In this document: one piece after another, positions 56,667-63,916 of the stretch
Numbering within the stretch: position 1 is the stretch's first letter
Layout of the letters: every line of letters starts with the position of its first letter
From: CAWBBA01 sp963741625
GTDB taxonomy: Bacteria; Desulfobacterota; Desulfomonilia; Desulfomonilales; Desulfomonilaceae
DNA: 64,000 bases
NCBI GenBank assembly: GCA_963741625.1
Contig: CAVUIT010000022.1
Location: 89,214-153,213, forward strand
Reading direction: 5' to 3'
Notes under the pieces: generated by a model
Seen by the model: the letters and a program-made list of their open reading frames with translations, nothing else
Database searches by the model: none
What the model was told of the DNA's origin: nothing
Made by a program: the position numbers and the translations under genes

Positions 56667-56695
56667 TTGACTCGGTACCCGCTTACCGATAAGAT
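56667..56695 (+). promoter_or_regulatory. Sigma-70-type promoter
   Basis: TTGACT (56667-56672) and TAAGAT (56690-56695) with a 17-bp spacer. The start codon at 56702 is only six bases downstream, so the transcript from it would be leaderless or nearly so; no ribosome binding site precedes the ATG. Confidence 0.6.
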
Positions 56696-56701
56696 GGCTT
56701 T

Positions 56702-57547
56702 ATGGAAACAGAAACACCAAGGGAGTTTGATGTCGAGCTGAACTTCCCAACTGCTCAATGGCAGTTTTGGGGCATCGCCAGGGAACAGCTCATCAAGGTC
56801 GATTGGTACGGGCGCTTCGCTGAGACCCGCATTCTCCAGAGATATCTTGAGGCGTGCGATTATAAGCTGCTCTTTTTCCTCGACGCCTGGATGGTGACCA
56901 AGCATCGACAGAGGTGGCTCCAATCACAAATTGCCGAGGCAATAAAAGACATCCCTGGCACAACAATAACTCGCGAGGTCCGTCCTGTTGTTCGTGGCAA
57001 GCGAGGTATTCCAAAAACACCACCCCCAGAACCCCCAGCCCCCGAAACTCCAGCGACCGCTGGTCGCACCTATGAAATCACATTTTCCGAGGTTCCGACC
57101 CGTATAGACGGTTGTCATCACTCTAACCGAAATATCATTGAATCTCGACTAGGATTCACCTACCCAGACCCAAAGGATCTTCGTTTCAGCTCTATGTGTG
57201 TGATTGATATCCGGGCTCTGTGCGATGATGCTGCTCACCGGTTCAAGGATCTGGGCAAGAAAACTACGGAACTGATTCCCATTCGAGACGCCTCTAAGGT
57301 TTGGTACGATCTGGGCGAAAACATGAAAGCCAATGTGCAAGCATGGATGCGAAAAACAAAGCGCAAGGATGGGCAGGAATCGGGACCGATCTTCTCACCT
57401 GTTGAGAGGGCAGAGGCGTCGGACCCTCGCGGCTCCCGGTTGGACTTCGCCGATGTCGTGACCGTGGGCTTGGTTCATTGGTTGTTGCGCCACGGAACAC
57501 GGTATTCTGATTTTGAAGGCACGCCTAAAGTGACCATCTTGGGATAA
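56702..57547 (+). CDS. Hypothetical protein, two domains joined by a proline-rich linker
   Basis: 281 residues. N-terminal ~100 residues contain ILQRYLEACDYKLLFFLDAW; a linker near 105-120 is KTPPPEPPAPETPATAG; the C-terminal ~150 contain MCVIDIRALCDDAAHRFKDL and LDFADVVTVGLVHWLLRHG. No motif of a known family is seen. It precedes the topoisomerase-like gene on the same strand and may belong with it. Likely translated from a leaderless mRNA. Confidence 0.6.
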   Translation: METETPREFDVELNFPTAQWQFWGIAREQLIKVDWYGRFAETRILQRYLEACDYKLLFFLDAWMVTKHRQRWLQSQIAEAIKDIPGTTITREVRPVVRGKRGIPKTPPPEPPAPETPATAGRTYEITFSEVPTRIDGCHHSNRNIIESRLGFTYPDPKDLRFSSMCVIDIRALCDDAAHRFKDLGKKTTELIPIRDASKVWYDLGENMKANVQAWMRKTKRKDGQESGPIFSPVERAEASDPRGSRLDFADVVTVGLVHWLLRHGTRYSDFEGTPKVTILG

Positions 57548-57728
57548 CCCACTCTCCCCTTTTTGCTTCAACAAAAAAGACCCATCAAGATATAACGGCA
57601 GTATACCCGCTTCGTTGGTAGCTCTGAACCAGAGAGCTAAACGGGTTGGAAGATTTTTTCCGTTTCGGCAAAAAGCCATTGCATAGGCTATACTGGAATG
57701 ATATGGTTGTTTGATGGAAGGAGATTGT

Positions 57729-57794
57729 ATGGCAAAGGGCGGCTTCAATAAAGGGTTTAATTCTCATGAGAGGTCCCCCCTTTTTTGGCTTTAG
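57729..57794 (+). CDS. Possible 21-residue peptide before the topoisomerase-like gene
   Basis: MAKGGFNKGFNSHERSPLFW plus one residue, with GGAAGGAG at ideal spacing upstream. It is the only feature with a strong ribosome binding site in the 340-bp gap (57548-57889). It could be a leader peptide for the topoisomerase-like gene or a small protein of its own; coding status is uncertain. Confidence 0.35.
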   Translation: MAKGGFNKGFNSHERSPLFWL

Positions 57795-57889
57795 CTGTCA
57801 ATGTATCTTGATAGATAAGAGGTATGATCAATGTCACTGAGGTTTAAGATTTTCCCAAAAATCAAAAATGGATTAAGCGGGGCTTAACG

Positions 57890-60154
57890 ATGAACCAAAA
57901 TGATCAAAAGTTAAACTTCGTCAGGGAAGATTGGACATCATTTCGCACGGTTGAGCGTCTGAGTGCCAAGGCTGGTGTCCCCGACAAGTGGCTGAGACGG
58001 CTCGTGGTCAAGGAGCTTGTGGACAATGCCCTGGATGCGGGCGGGACTTGTCGCTTGGGTGAGTTGCCAGATGGTGGCTTCTATGTGATGGACGATGGAC
58101 CCGGTATCGCCCCAGAAGATGTCCCCCGGCTTTTTTCCGTCCTCCGCCCCATGGAGACAACTAAGCTTTGGCGTATGCCCACCCGTGGAGCCCTTGGGAA
58201 CGGGTTGCGAGTGGTCGCTGGGGCAGTCCTGGCTTCTGGTGGCAAGCTGGAGGTATTCACAAGGGGCAGCAAGTGTCAGGTGTCTTTCGACTATGGCAAG
58301 GGTGACGTTCTGGTCGAGACTACGCCCATGCTTGGTTGGACTGTTGGGTTGTATGTAGCAGTAGAGCTGGGAGAGGAAATCCCATTAGACAAGGATTACC
58401 TGAGCTGGGGCGAGCAAGCAATATTCATGGCTCAGGGGACGGATTACAAAGGCAAGACCTCCCCATGGTGGTACACGCCGGATGCGTTTTTTGAGCTGTT
58501 TCAGGCTGCGGGAGATGTGCCCCTCAGGGAAGTTATCAGCCAATTTGACGGGTGTACGGGGCGCAAAGCCAGCGAGATAGCCGGTAGCTCTTTAGGTAGT
58601 CATGCACGCAAGCTCACGAGGGTGGCGGCAAAACTTGTATTGATGCGGGCTAGGGATCTCACCCAGCCGGTTAAGCCTGACAGGTTAGGGCTCGTTGGAC
58701 CGGATCTTTTCCCTACCGCCTCATACGCTAAGGCTTTCGATACCCAATCGCTGCCGTCGGGGAACGGCTCGAAGCCTGGGAAGTTGCCGTATGTGTTTGA
58801 ATGCTGGGCAGAGCCCGCCGACAAAGACAAAATCAGTGTCAGTGTCAACAGGACACCGATCACGGCGGATGTCCACCTCTCGCGTGTCAAGGGCGGCAAG
58901 CTGGCTATTTTTGGCTGTGGTCTGAGTCACCCGTTGAACACCGGGACACAGCCACTCAGTTTTACGGTCAACATTCTCACCCCTTGTATGCCCATTGTAA
59001 GTGAGTCGAAAGCCCCGAACCTGCTTGCCCTGTGGTTTGAGGGGCTAGGCACTGTGATAGAGAAGGCGGCACGCAAGGTCAAGCGGGTGCGAGTCTCACG
59101 TATCACTGAAAAGGACATCATTCTCGACAGCCTGGACGATGCGATAGCGAAGGCTTCCGGAGAGGGCAAATACAGGTATAGCTTAAGACAGCTCTACTAT
59201 GCCGTAAGACCCGAGATACTGGACACATTAAGCAAGGAGCCGAATTACAACTACTTCTCAGCCGTCATTACTAATTATGAGGCTGAGCTAGGTCACGACC
59301 TCCGCGGAATCTATCGAGACAACCGAGGCACACTTTACCATCCGCACCTACAGAAAGAGATCGCCCTAGGAACGATTGCGGTAGAAGAATATCAGCGCCC
59401 GGAGTGGACATTTAATAAGATCCTCTATTCCGAGAAAGAAGGTCTGATAAGCATTTTGCGAGAGGCAAAATGGTCGGAGCGTCACGATTGCGCCCTACTC
59501 TCAAGTAAAGGTTATGCCTCTCGTGCTGCCAGAGACCTTCTCGACTTCCTTGGTGACACAGACGAGGATATTTCATTTTTCTGTATTCACGATGCCGATG
59601 GTCCTGGGACGATGATCTATCAATCTCTGCAAGAAGCTACACAGGCGCGACCGGGGCGGAGGGTCAAAGTTATCAACCTTGGATTGGAGCCTACAGAAGC
59701 ACTGGAAATGGATTTGCAGGTCGAGGCTGTCAGCAGGAAAGACGACAGGGATGTGAGCGTCGCCAATTATGTGCCAAAAAACTGGGCACAGTGGCTTCAA
59801 AAGAACAGGGTCGAGCTTAACGCAATGTCAACACCAGTGTTCATAGATTGGCTGGATGCGAAGTTTGAACAATATGCGCCTGGTAAAGTCATTCCGCCAA
59901 CACCCATCATGGGGCAGTACCTGGATGAGCATGTCAGGGAAGCGGTACAGGCGGCGGAAACGGAGCGGATATTGGAGGAAGCGGGATTGGATGACGCAGT
60001 TGAGGAAACAATGGAAGCCCTGGAGCCTCAACTAAGCATAGAGCGGGGAAAGCTCAATAGCACAGTTCAGGACGGCTTGAAGCAGACTCCTGTTGAAAAC
60101 TGGAAAGACCCTATCAAGAGGCTTGTTAGGGACTTAACAACCGCGATGAAATAG
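57890..60154 (+). CDS. Topoisomerase VIII-like fused GHKL ATPase-Spo11/Topo VI A protein
   Basis: 754 residues joining both halves of a type IIB DNA topoisomerase. B-like half: ATP-site motifs KELVDNALDAGG (E42, N46, D49), MDDGPGIAPED (D69-G72) and TRGALGNGLRVV (98-109). A-like half: winged-helix tyrosine motif SLRQLYYAVRP (Y436/Y437), Toprim glutamate SEKEG (E515), the SSKGYASRAAR loop (538-548) and metal motif HDADGPG (D568, D570). All residues needed for ATP-gated double-strand passage are therefore present. The single-chain layout matches Topo VIII rather than Topo VI, which has separate subunits; JetD or plain Spo11 homologues lack the ATPase half. It probably relaxes or decatenates the element or its host DNA. 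Confidence 0.85.
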   Translation: MNQNDQKLNFVREDWTSFRTVERLSAKAGVPDKWLRRLVVKELVDNALDAGGTCRLGELPDGGFYVMDDGPGIAPEDVPRLFSVLRPMETTKLWRMPTRGALGNGLRVVAGAVLASGGKLEVFTRGSKCQVSFDYGKGDVLVETTPMLGWTVGLYVAVELGEEIPLDKDYLSWGEQAIFMAQGTDYKGKTSPWWYTPDAFFELFQAAGDVPLREVISQFDGCTGRKASEIAGSSLGSHARKLTRVAAKLVLMRARDLTQPVKPDRLGLVGPDLFPTASYAKAFDTQSLPSGNGSKPGKLPYVFECWAEPADKDKISVSVNRTPITADVHLSRVKGGKLAIFGCGLSHPLNTGTQPLSFTVNILTPCMPIVSESKAPNLLALWFEGLGTVIEKAARKVKRVRVSRITEKDIILDSLDDAIAKASGEGKYRYSLRQLYYAVRPEILDTLSKEPNYNYFSAVITNYEAELGHDLRGIYRDNRGTLYHPHLQKEIALGTIAVEEYQRPEWTFNKILYSEKEGLISILREAKWSERHDCALLSSKGYASRAARDLLDFLGDTDEDISFFCIHDADGPGTMIYQSLQEATQARPGRRVKVINLGLEPTEALEMDLQVEAVSRKDDRDVSVANYVPKNWAQWLQKNRVELNAMSTPVFIDWLDAKFEQYAPGKVIPPTPIMGQYLDEHVREAVQAAETERILEEAGLDDAVEETMEALEPQLSIERGKLNSTVQDGLKQTPVENWKDPIKRLVRDLTTAMK

Positions 60155-60241
60155 AGGGATCTCAATTTAATGTTGCCAAATCAGGCAAAAAGCAATATGC
60201 CCACCCGCAGCAATCAAAAAAGAGATGCTGGAGGGTGGACT

Positions 60242-61363
60242 ATGCCTGACATTGGGAGGATTCATAAAGATAAAGGTGACCGATGGCTCATTAAACTGCC
60301 GGGGAATTTGCGGATATTCTGCGACAAGGAACACCGGACGTTTTATAGCCAGCAGCACGCTCAGGCAACACTGATCAAGATTCATGGGGAGATGGAGGGT
60401 GGAACTTTTGACCCGGATTTCTATGCAAAGAAGAAAAAGTCACTTCTGTCATTCTCCGTTTACGCTAAAGAGTGGTTGGGCAACTATGGCAAGCTGGTGG
60501 AGCGGCAAGAGCGATCGGTCACTTATGTCGGGTCGCTTAAAAACTACGTGAATAACTTGTTCATTCCCTTTTTTAATGACAGAAACATCAAGGAGATTAC
60601 TGGCAGGGATATCAAGCAATTCTATCTGTCGCTCGACTACTCCGCCAAGAGTATTTGGAACATCATGAGCGGACTTCACAAGCTGCTCTCTGATGCTTTT
60701 GACGAAGAGGTTATACAGTCCGTTCCCAAGTTCCCTATGGAGTTTAAGGCTAGCAAACTGCCAGAGCCCCAGTGGAAGTGGGCAAGCGAGGAAATACAAG
60801 ACGAGATATTTAAACATCTCAGTCCTGATGCTTATTTTATGATCTATTTCATGGCGGCACATGCGACTAGACCGGGAGAAACGCGAGCACTGCAACATCA
60901 AGATATCGACCTGGAGAATAATACCGTCACCATTCAACGCGCTTTCTCTGACAACGATCTGCGCCCCTTTACGAAAGGGAAAAAGGTCGGAGTACTGCCA
61001 TTGGACCTGACGTGGAAAGGGCTTTACTTGGATCGACCGCGACATATTAATGGTGGGGGATTTGTTTTCTGCGATGCGAATGGCAAGGAGCATGGGCGAA
61101 ATTGGTCAAAAAATCAGTGGAACAAAGCGCAAAAAGCCGCCGGAGTTGCACACATAACGCTTTACCAGGGCACCCGCCACAGTCTTGCATCGCAGGCAGC
61201 GACCCGTGGGGAGTCGATTCAGAAGATCAGCAAGTTTCTTAGACACTCCACCTTGGAGCAAACCAAGCGGTATGCACACTTAGAGGTCAATGCGCTTCGT
61301 TGCATACAACGAAAAGCCGATGTAAAGCCGATTTTCGGTAAGCCGTCAGTAAGTCGTCAGTAA
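60242..61363 (+). CDS. int: Tyrosine site-specific recombinase (integrase)
   Basis: About 373 residues from ATG 60242, chosen for GGAGGG at good spacing; ATG 60170 is in frame. SAM-like arm/core-binding region in the middle (FIPFFNDRNIKEITGRDIKQ), then the catalytic domain: ATRPGETRAL (Arg I), TKGKKVGVLPL (Lys), YQGTRHSLASQA (Arg II, the usual preceding His replaced by Gln), LRHSTLEQTKRYAH (His and nucleophile Tyr). The last codons overlap the arm-type repeats, and attR starts 54 bp after the stop. It should drive integration at the CAU tRNA. Confidence 0.92.
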   Translation: MPDIGRIHKDKGDRWLIKLPGNLRIFCDKEHRTFYSQQHAQATLIKIHGEMEGGTFDPDFYAKKKKSLLSFSVYAKEWLGNYGKLVERQERSVTYVGSLKNYVNNLFIPFFNDRNIKEITGRDIKQFYLSLDYSAKSIWNIMSGLHKLLSDAFDEEVIQSVPKFPMEFKASKLPEPQWKWASEEIQDEIFKHLSPDAYFMIYFMAAHATRPGETRALQHQDIDLENNTVTIQRAFSDNDLRPFTKGKKVGVLPLDLTWKGLYLDRPRHINGGGFVFCDANGKEHGRNWSKNQWNKAQKAAGVAHITLYQGTRHSLASQAATRGESIQKISKFLRHSTLEQTKRYAHLEVNALRCIQRKADVKPIFGKPSVSRQ

Positions 61364-61364
61364 G
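61344..61364 (+). promoter_or_regulatory. Paired arm-type repeats, right end
   Basis: CGTCAGTAAG at 61344-61353 and 61355-61364 with 11-bp period, overlapping the integrase stop codon and lying 52 bp inside attR. Counterpart of the pair at 46694-46714. Confidence 0.7.
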
Positions 61365-61416
61365 TGGGTAAGATGAAAAATCAAGTCTATGAAATAATTA
61401 CTATAATCAGACATAA

Positions 61417-61447
61417 TCCGGGGTTCAAGTCCCTGCACCGCCACCAC
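61417..61447 (+). other. attR core (31 bp)
   Basis: Exact copy of 46613-46643, the tRNA T arm to CCA. It is not part of a complete tRNA here. Confidence 0.92.
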
Positions 61448-61617
61448 ATAACTTTGTGATATCATATAGCATATCAGCCCACCCTACCCCCTCAGAAAGG
61501 GTATGCAAATCTTTTGGAGGTTCTTAGTTCTGGGATCATTCCTTTTCCGCCTGCGCGGCGCGACTCAACAATTGTGAGGTTGGGCAATTCGCTTTATTAT
61601 TTCAGATCCTTGGCCCG

Positions 61618-61971
61618 CTATCTACCAGCTTCACGAGCGAATCTGCACACATTACCGGTTTCTTCATCGGCTCTGTTCATAAGATAAAGTAGGTTACTGG
61701 GGTCATGAATGGATCCCCGAGCTGCTAGCTCCACCAGCGCACTCCCCAGAGCGCCCATGCGACTGTCCAGGTGTTGGTTCAAAGACAGGCCACTGTCTCC
61801 CCACTTCCTCTTCAGAAGATCGAACCCATATAACCGAAATAAAAGAGGCTCTTCGCGTAAGTGCGTACCTCGATTGAAAAGCAAAAAAGGACATGCTTTC
61901 AGGCTTCTTGCACTCGCCGCGACCAAACGGATAGACGAGGTAGCCAATTGAGCCAACCGCGATTCCTCCAC
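61618..61971 (-). CDS. Hypothetical protein
   Basis: About 117 residues from a GTG; the open frame extends to 62043 but would overlap the preceding gene. Contains FNRGTHLREEPLLFRLYGFD and SLNQHLDSRMGALG. The RGTHLRE stretch is shared at DNA level (20 identical bases) with 48142-48161. Ribosome binding site is weak. No family recognised. Confidence 0.4.
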   Translation of the reverse strand: MEESRLAQLATSSIRLVAASARSLKACPFLLFNRGTHLREEPLLFRLYGFDLLKRKWGDSGLSLNQHLDSRMGALGSALVELAARGSIHDPSNLLYLMNRADEETGNVCRFAREAGR

Positions 61972-61987
61972 GAACTCGCCGCTTACA

Positions 61988-62467
61988 TCAATGCTTCCCG
62001 TGGCTGGTGTGGGTACGGTAGATCGTCGTAGTGCCAGAACCACTGCCGTCTCCAGATTGCTGAGTGCTACCCGAATTTATGGGCTCCAGTCCGCGTATGG
62101 GCTTCGTAGGAGAACCACCGCCACTGCCAGGGTCCTTGATGCCGCCACCAGTTATGGGCTTCAGCCCGCCTTTTAGCGGGGTGCCGGTTGGGTCAGTTGG
62201 CGGAGCGTTAGTCGGTGCTGACCTGGCCGGTTTGGGGTGCAACGCATCTTGTGCCGCTGCACACATCTCGAATGTCGACCAGCACTTGGTGTCGCAAATA
62301 TCCGTGCAGAATTCACTATCCCCGCATCTGGCGCCACATCCAGCAACACACTTCGCGACTTGTTCCGAACACTTGTCAGCCGCCGCCGCGAGACCGGCTG
62401 AGGCAATAATGAAAACCACAAGGGCTGCTGTGGTCATCAATGCGATTCCAAGTGATAACTTAGACAT
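61988..62467 (-). CDS. Secreted cysteine-rich protein, member 1
   Basis: 159 residues; ATG 62467 has AAGAGGAG upstream. Signal peptide LGIALMTTAALVVFIIASAG with cleavage near AAA-D. Mature start has CSEQVAKCVAGCGARC and CTDICDTKCWSTFEMC, i.e. spaced CxxxC pairs, then a Gly/Pro-rich tail with GGGIKDPGSGGGSPTKPI and a C-terminus TTTIYRTHTSHGKH. The tail is nearly the same as in the protein at 63116, so the two are paralogues. Probably extracytoplasmic; function unknown. Confidence 0.68.
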   Translation of the reverse strand: MSKLSLGIALMTTAALVVFIIASAGLAAAADKCSEQVAKCVAGCGARCGDSEFCTDICDTKCWSTFEMCAAAQDALHPKPARSAPTNAPPTDPTGTPLKGGLKPITGGGIKDPGSGGGSPTKPIRGLEPINSGSTQQSGDGSGSGTTTIYRTHTSHGKH

Positions 62468-62534
62468 TTGCCTATCTCCTCTTGCCGCGGATGGCTGCAT
62501 CTCCGACAGCATAAGGGTTTTGCTGTCCGCGTTT

Positions 62535-62888
62535 CTATCGATGATCACGAACATTCTCGGTGCCAGAACTTGTCCCAACTCCACCCTCTCCCTTGCCTGG
62601 TGATACCGGCGGTTGGTTTGCCGATGGACTAGAGTTCCAGGTGCCGCAGTTCGGTGCACACGATCTATGATCAATCACTTTCGGGCTCCCATGGTGTCCT
62701 CCTGTGAATGCCACCATATAGCCGTGACCGACCAATGCCATTTCCATGGGCTCCAAGGCTTGCTGCCAGCCGCTATGAAAAGCCGAAGAAGTAGCTATTG
62801 TAGCTGATGCTGGACTTGCTACTGCCAGGAAGACCGCAACGATTACACCAATTGTCGATATCGCCATTATAGAAAATGCCCTAGACAT
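62535..62888 (-). CDS. Secreted small protein, member 2
   Basis: 117 residues; GAGGAGAAGG precedes the ATG. Signal peptide MSRAFSIMAISTIGVIVAVF to about ASA-T (residue 29). The mature part has two cysteines (RSCAPNCGTWN), a His/Gly segment (AFTGGHHGSP) and a Ser/Gly-rich tail. Lies between members 1 and 3 with the same orientation; its upstream region is duplicated before member 3. Confidence 0.6.
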   Translation of the reverse strand: MSRAFSIMAISTIGVIVAVFLAVASPASATIATSSAFHSGWQQALEPMEMALVGHGYMVAFTGGHHGSPKVIDHRSCAPNCGTWNSSPSANQPPVSPGKGEGGVGTSSGTENVRDHR

Positions 62889-63115
62889 TTGCCTTCTCCT
62901 CTAATAGTGGATCGCCACAGACGATCTTGAGTAGCTAATCTAAGAACTTTAGATGCAGAACAAACACAAATGATTCAGGCAACCATCCTACCGGTTAGGA
63001 ATGGAATTGAGGTCGTTCATCAGATGGAGGGTCACCAATTATGGACAGAAATCATGTCCTCTCTCGGCTCGCAATTTACGTGAGCATCAATTACTCCACA
63101 ATCTCGCCGCTTACA

Positions 63116-63580
63116 TCATTTTTTTCCGTGGCTGGTGTGGGTACGGTAGATCGTCGTAGTGCCAGAACCACTACCGCCGTCTCCAGATTTCTGAGGTCCA
63201 CTCGGACTTATTGGCTCCAGTCCGATCATGGGCTTCGTAGGAGAACTCCCGCCACCGCCAGGGTCCTTGATGCCGCCGCCAGTTATAGGAGGCACCCCGA
63301 CAATACCTTTCGGCGGAGGATTGTTCGGGTTGGTCGTCTTCGCTGGCGGCAAGTTGCTACCTTCTGACCGGGGTCCTTGGCACTCTTTATACTGATCGAA
63401 GCACCGACCCATGCATTTTCCATAACGGGATGGGTCACATCTACTCAAGCATATACTCCAGAACACGTCACATACAGTTGGACCTGAGTCATCCGCCGCC
63501 GCGGGACCTGCTGATGCCACAATCAAAACGACAAGGGCTGCAGTGATCATTAACGCAATTCCAATTGAAGTTCTGGACAT
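63116..63580 (-). CDS. Secreted cysteine-rich protein, member 3
   Basis: 154 residues; ATG 63580 has CAGGAGGAA upstream. Signal peptide IGIALMITAALVVLIVASAG with AAA-D cleavage. Mature part: VCDVFWSICLSRCDPSRYG then CMGRCFDQYKECQ (CxxxC pairs), and the same Gly/Pro-rich tail as member 1 (GGGIKDPGGGGSSPTKPM, end TTTIYRTHTSHGKK). Paralogue of member 1 through a local duplication. Confidence 0.68.
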   Translation of the reverse strand: MSRTSIGIALMITAALVVLIVASAGPAAADDSGPTVCDVFWSICLSRCDPSRYGKCMGRCFDQYKECQGPRSEGSNLPPAKTTNPNNPPPKGIVGVPPITGGGIKDPGGGGSSPTKPMIGLEPISPSGPQKSGDGGSGSGTTTIYRTHTSHGKK

Positions 63581-63803
63581 GTGCTTTCCTCCTGTCTTCC
63601 ACAGGATCTTCAAATCCCGAATTTAACAATCTCTCTGAGGAATTTTGATGCAGGGCAGATCCAAAGGATTCAGGCAACCATCCAACCGTTCAGGAATTGA
63701 ATTGAGATCGTTTGTTATATGGGGCGTCACCAATTCCGGGCAGAAATCATGTCCTGTTTTGGCTGTCAAGTTAAGTACGCTCTTTCGCGAAGAGCCATAA
63801 ATG

Positions 63804-63825
63804 ACTTGTATGCAACTTGTATGCA
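63804..63825 (+). promoter_or_regulatory. 11-bp tandem repeat, candidate arm sites of an older element
   Basis: ACTTGTATGCA occurs twice with no gap (63804-63814, 63815-63825), 54 bp before the degenerate tRNA-end copy at 63880. Spacing and period equal those of the arm sites of the intact element, but the sequence differs, as expected for another integrase. Confidence 0.55.
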
Positions 63826-63879
63826 GAGGCCAAATTGGGATTCTTAACACATTTGAATGACAGTTATAATAAGTCGAGA

Positions 63880-63916
63880 TCCGGGCTTAAAGCCCTGCAC
63901 CGCTACCAGTTAACCC
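63880..63916 (+). other. Degenerate tRNA 3'-end copy (old att site)
   Basis: TCCGGGCTTAAAGCCCTGCA and onward matches the tRNA att core with about five changes including one lost base, and continues with TTAACCC, the same bases that follow the tRNA at 46644-46650. It is likely the distal end of an earlier integration at the same tRNA. Confidence 0.6.

Larger units (their letters stand above)
46613..61447. mobile_element. tRNA-integrated genomic element (about 14.8 kb)
   Basis: Bounded by a 31-bp direct repeat covering the tRNA T arm to just past CCA (46613-46643 and 61417-61447). A tyrosine integrase is the last gene at the right end. Paired 10-bp repeats with 11-bp period lie 50-52 bp inside each boundary, as expected for arm-type integrase sites. 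Gene content differs sharply from the flanks: short, mostly unknown genes on both strands and long untranslated gaps. No relaxase, capsid or terminase is recognisable, so how it moves beyond integration is unclear. Confidence 0.88.
61988..63755. repeat. Tandem duplication of secreted-protein units
   Basis: The 3' coding ends at 61988-62175 and 63116-63300 are closely alike (for example TGTGGGTACGGTAGATCGTC in both), and the upstream regions at 62969-63060 and 63668-63755 share GATTCAGGCAACCATCC, GTCACCAATT and CAGAAATCATGTCCT in order. So promoter region and gene were duplicated together. Confidence 0.75.

Noticed and set aside
57890..60154. Wadjet JetD or MutL/HSP90-type protein
   Set aside because: JetD has no GHKL half, and MutL/HSP90 lack the tyrosine winged helix and Toprim motifs that are clear here.
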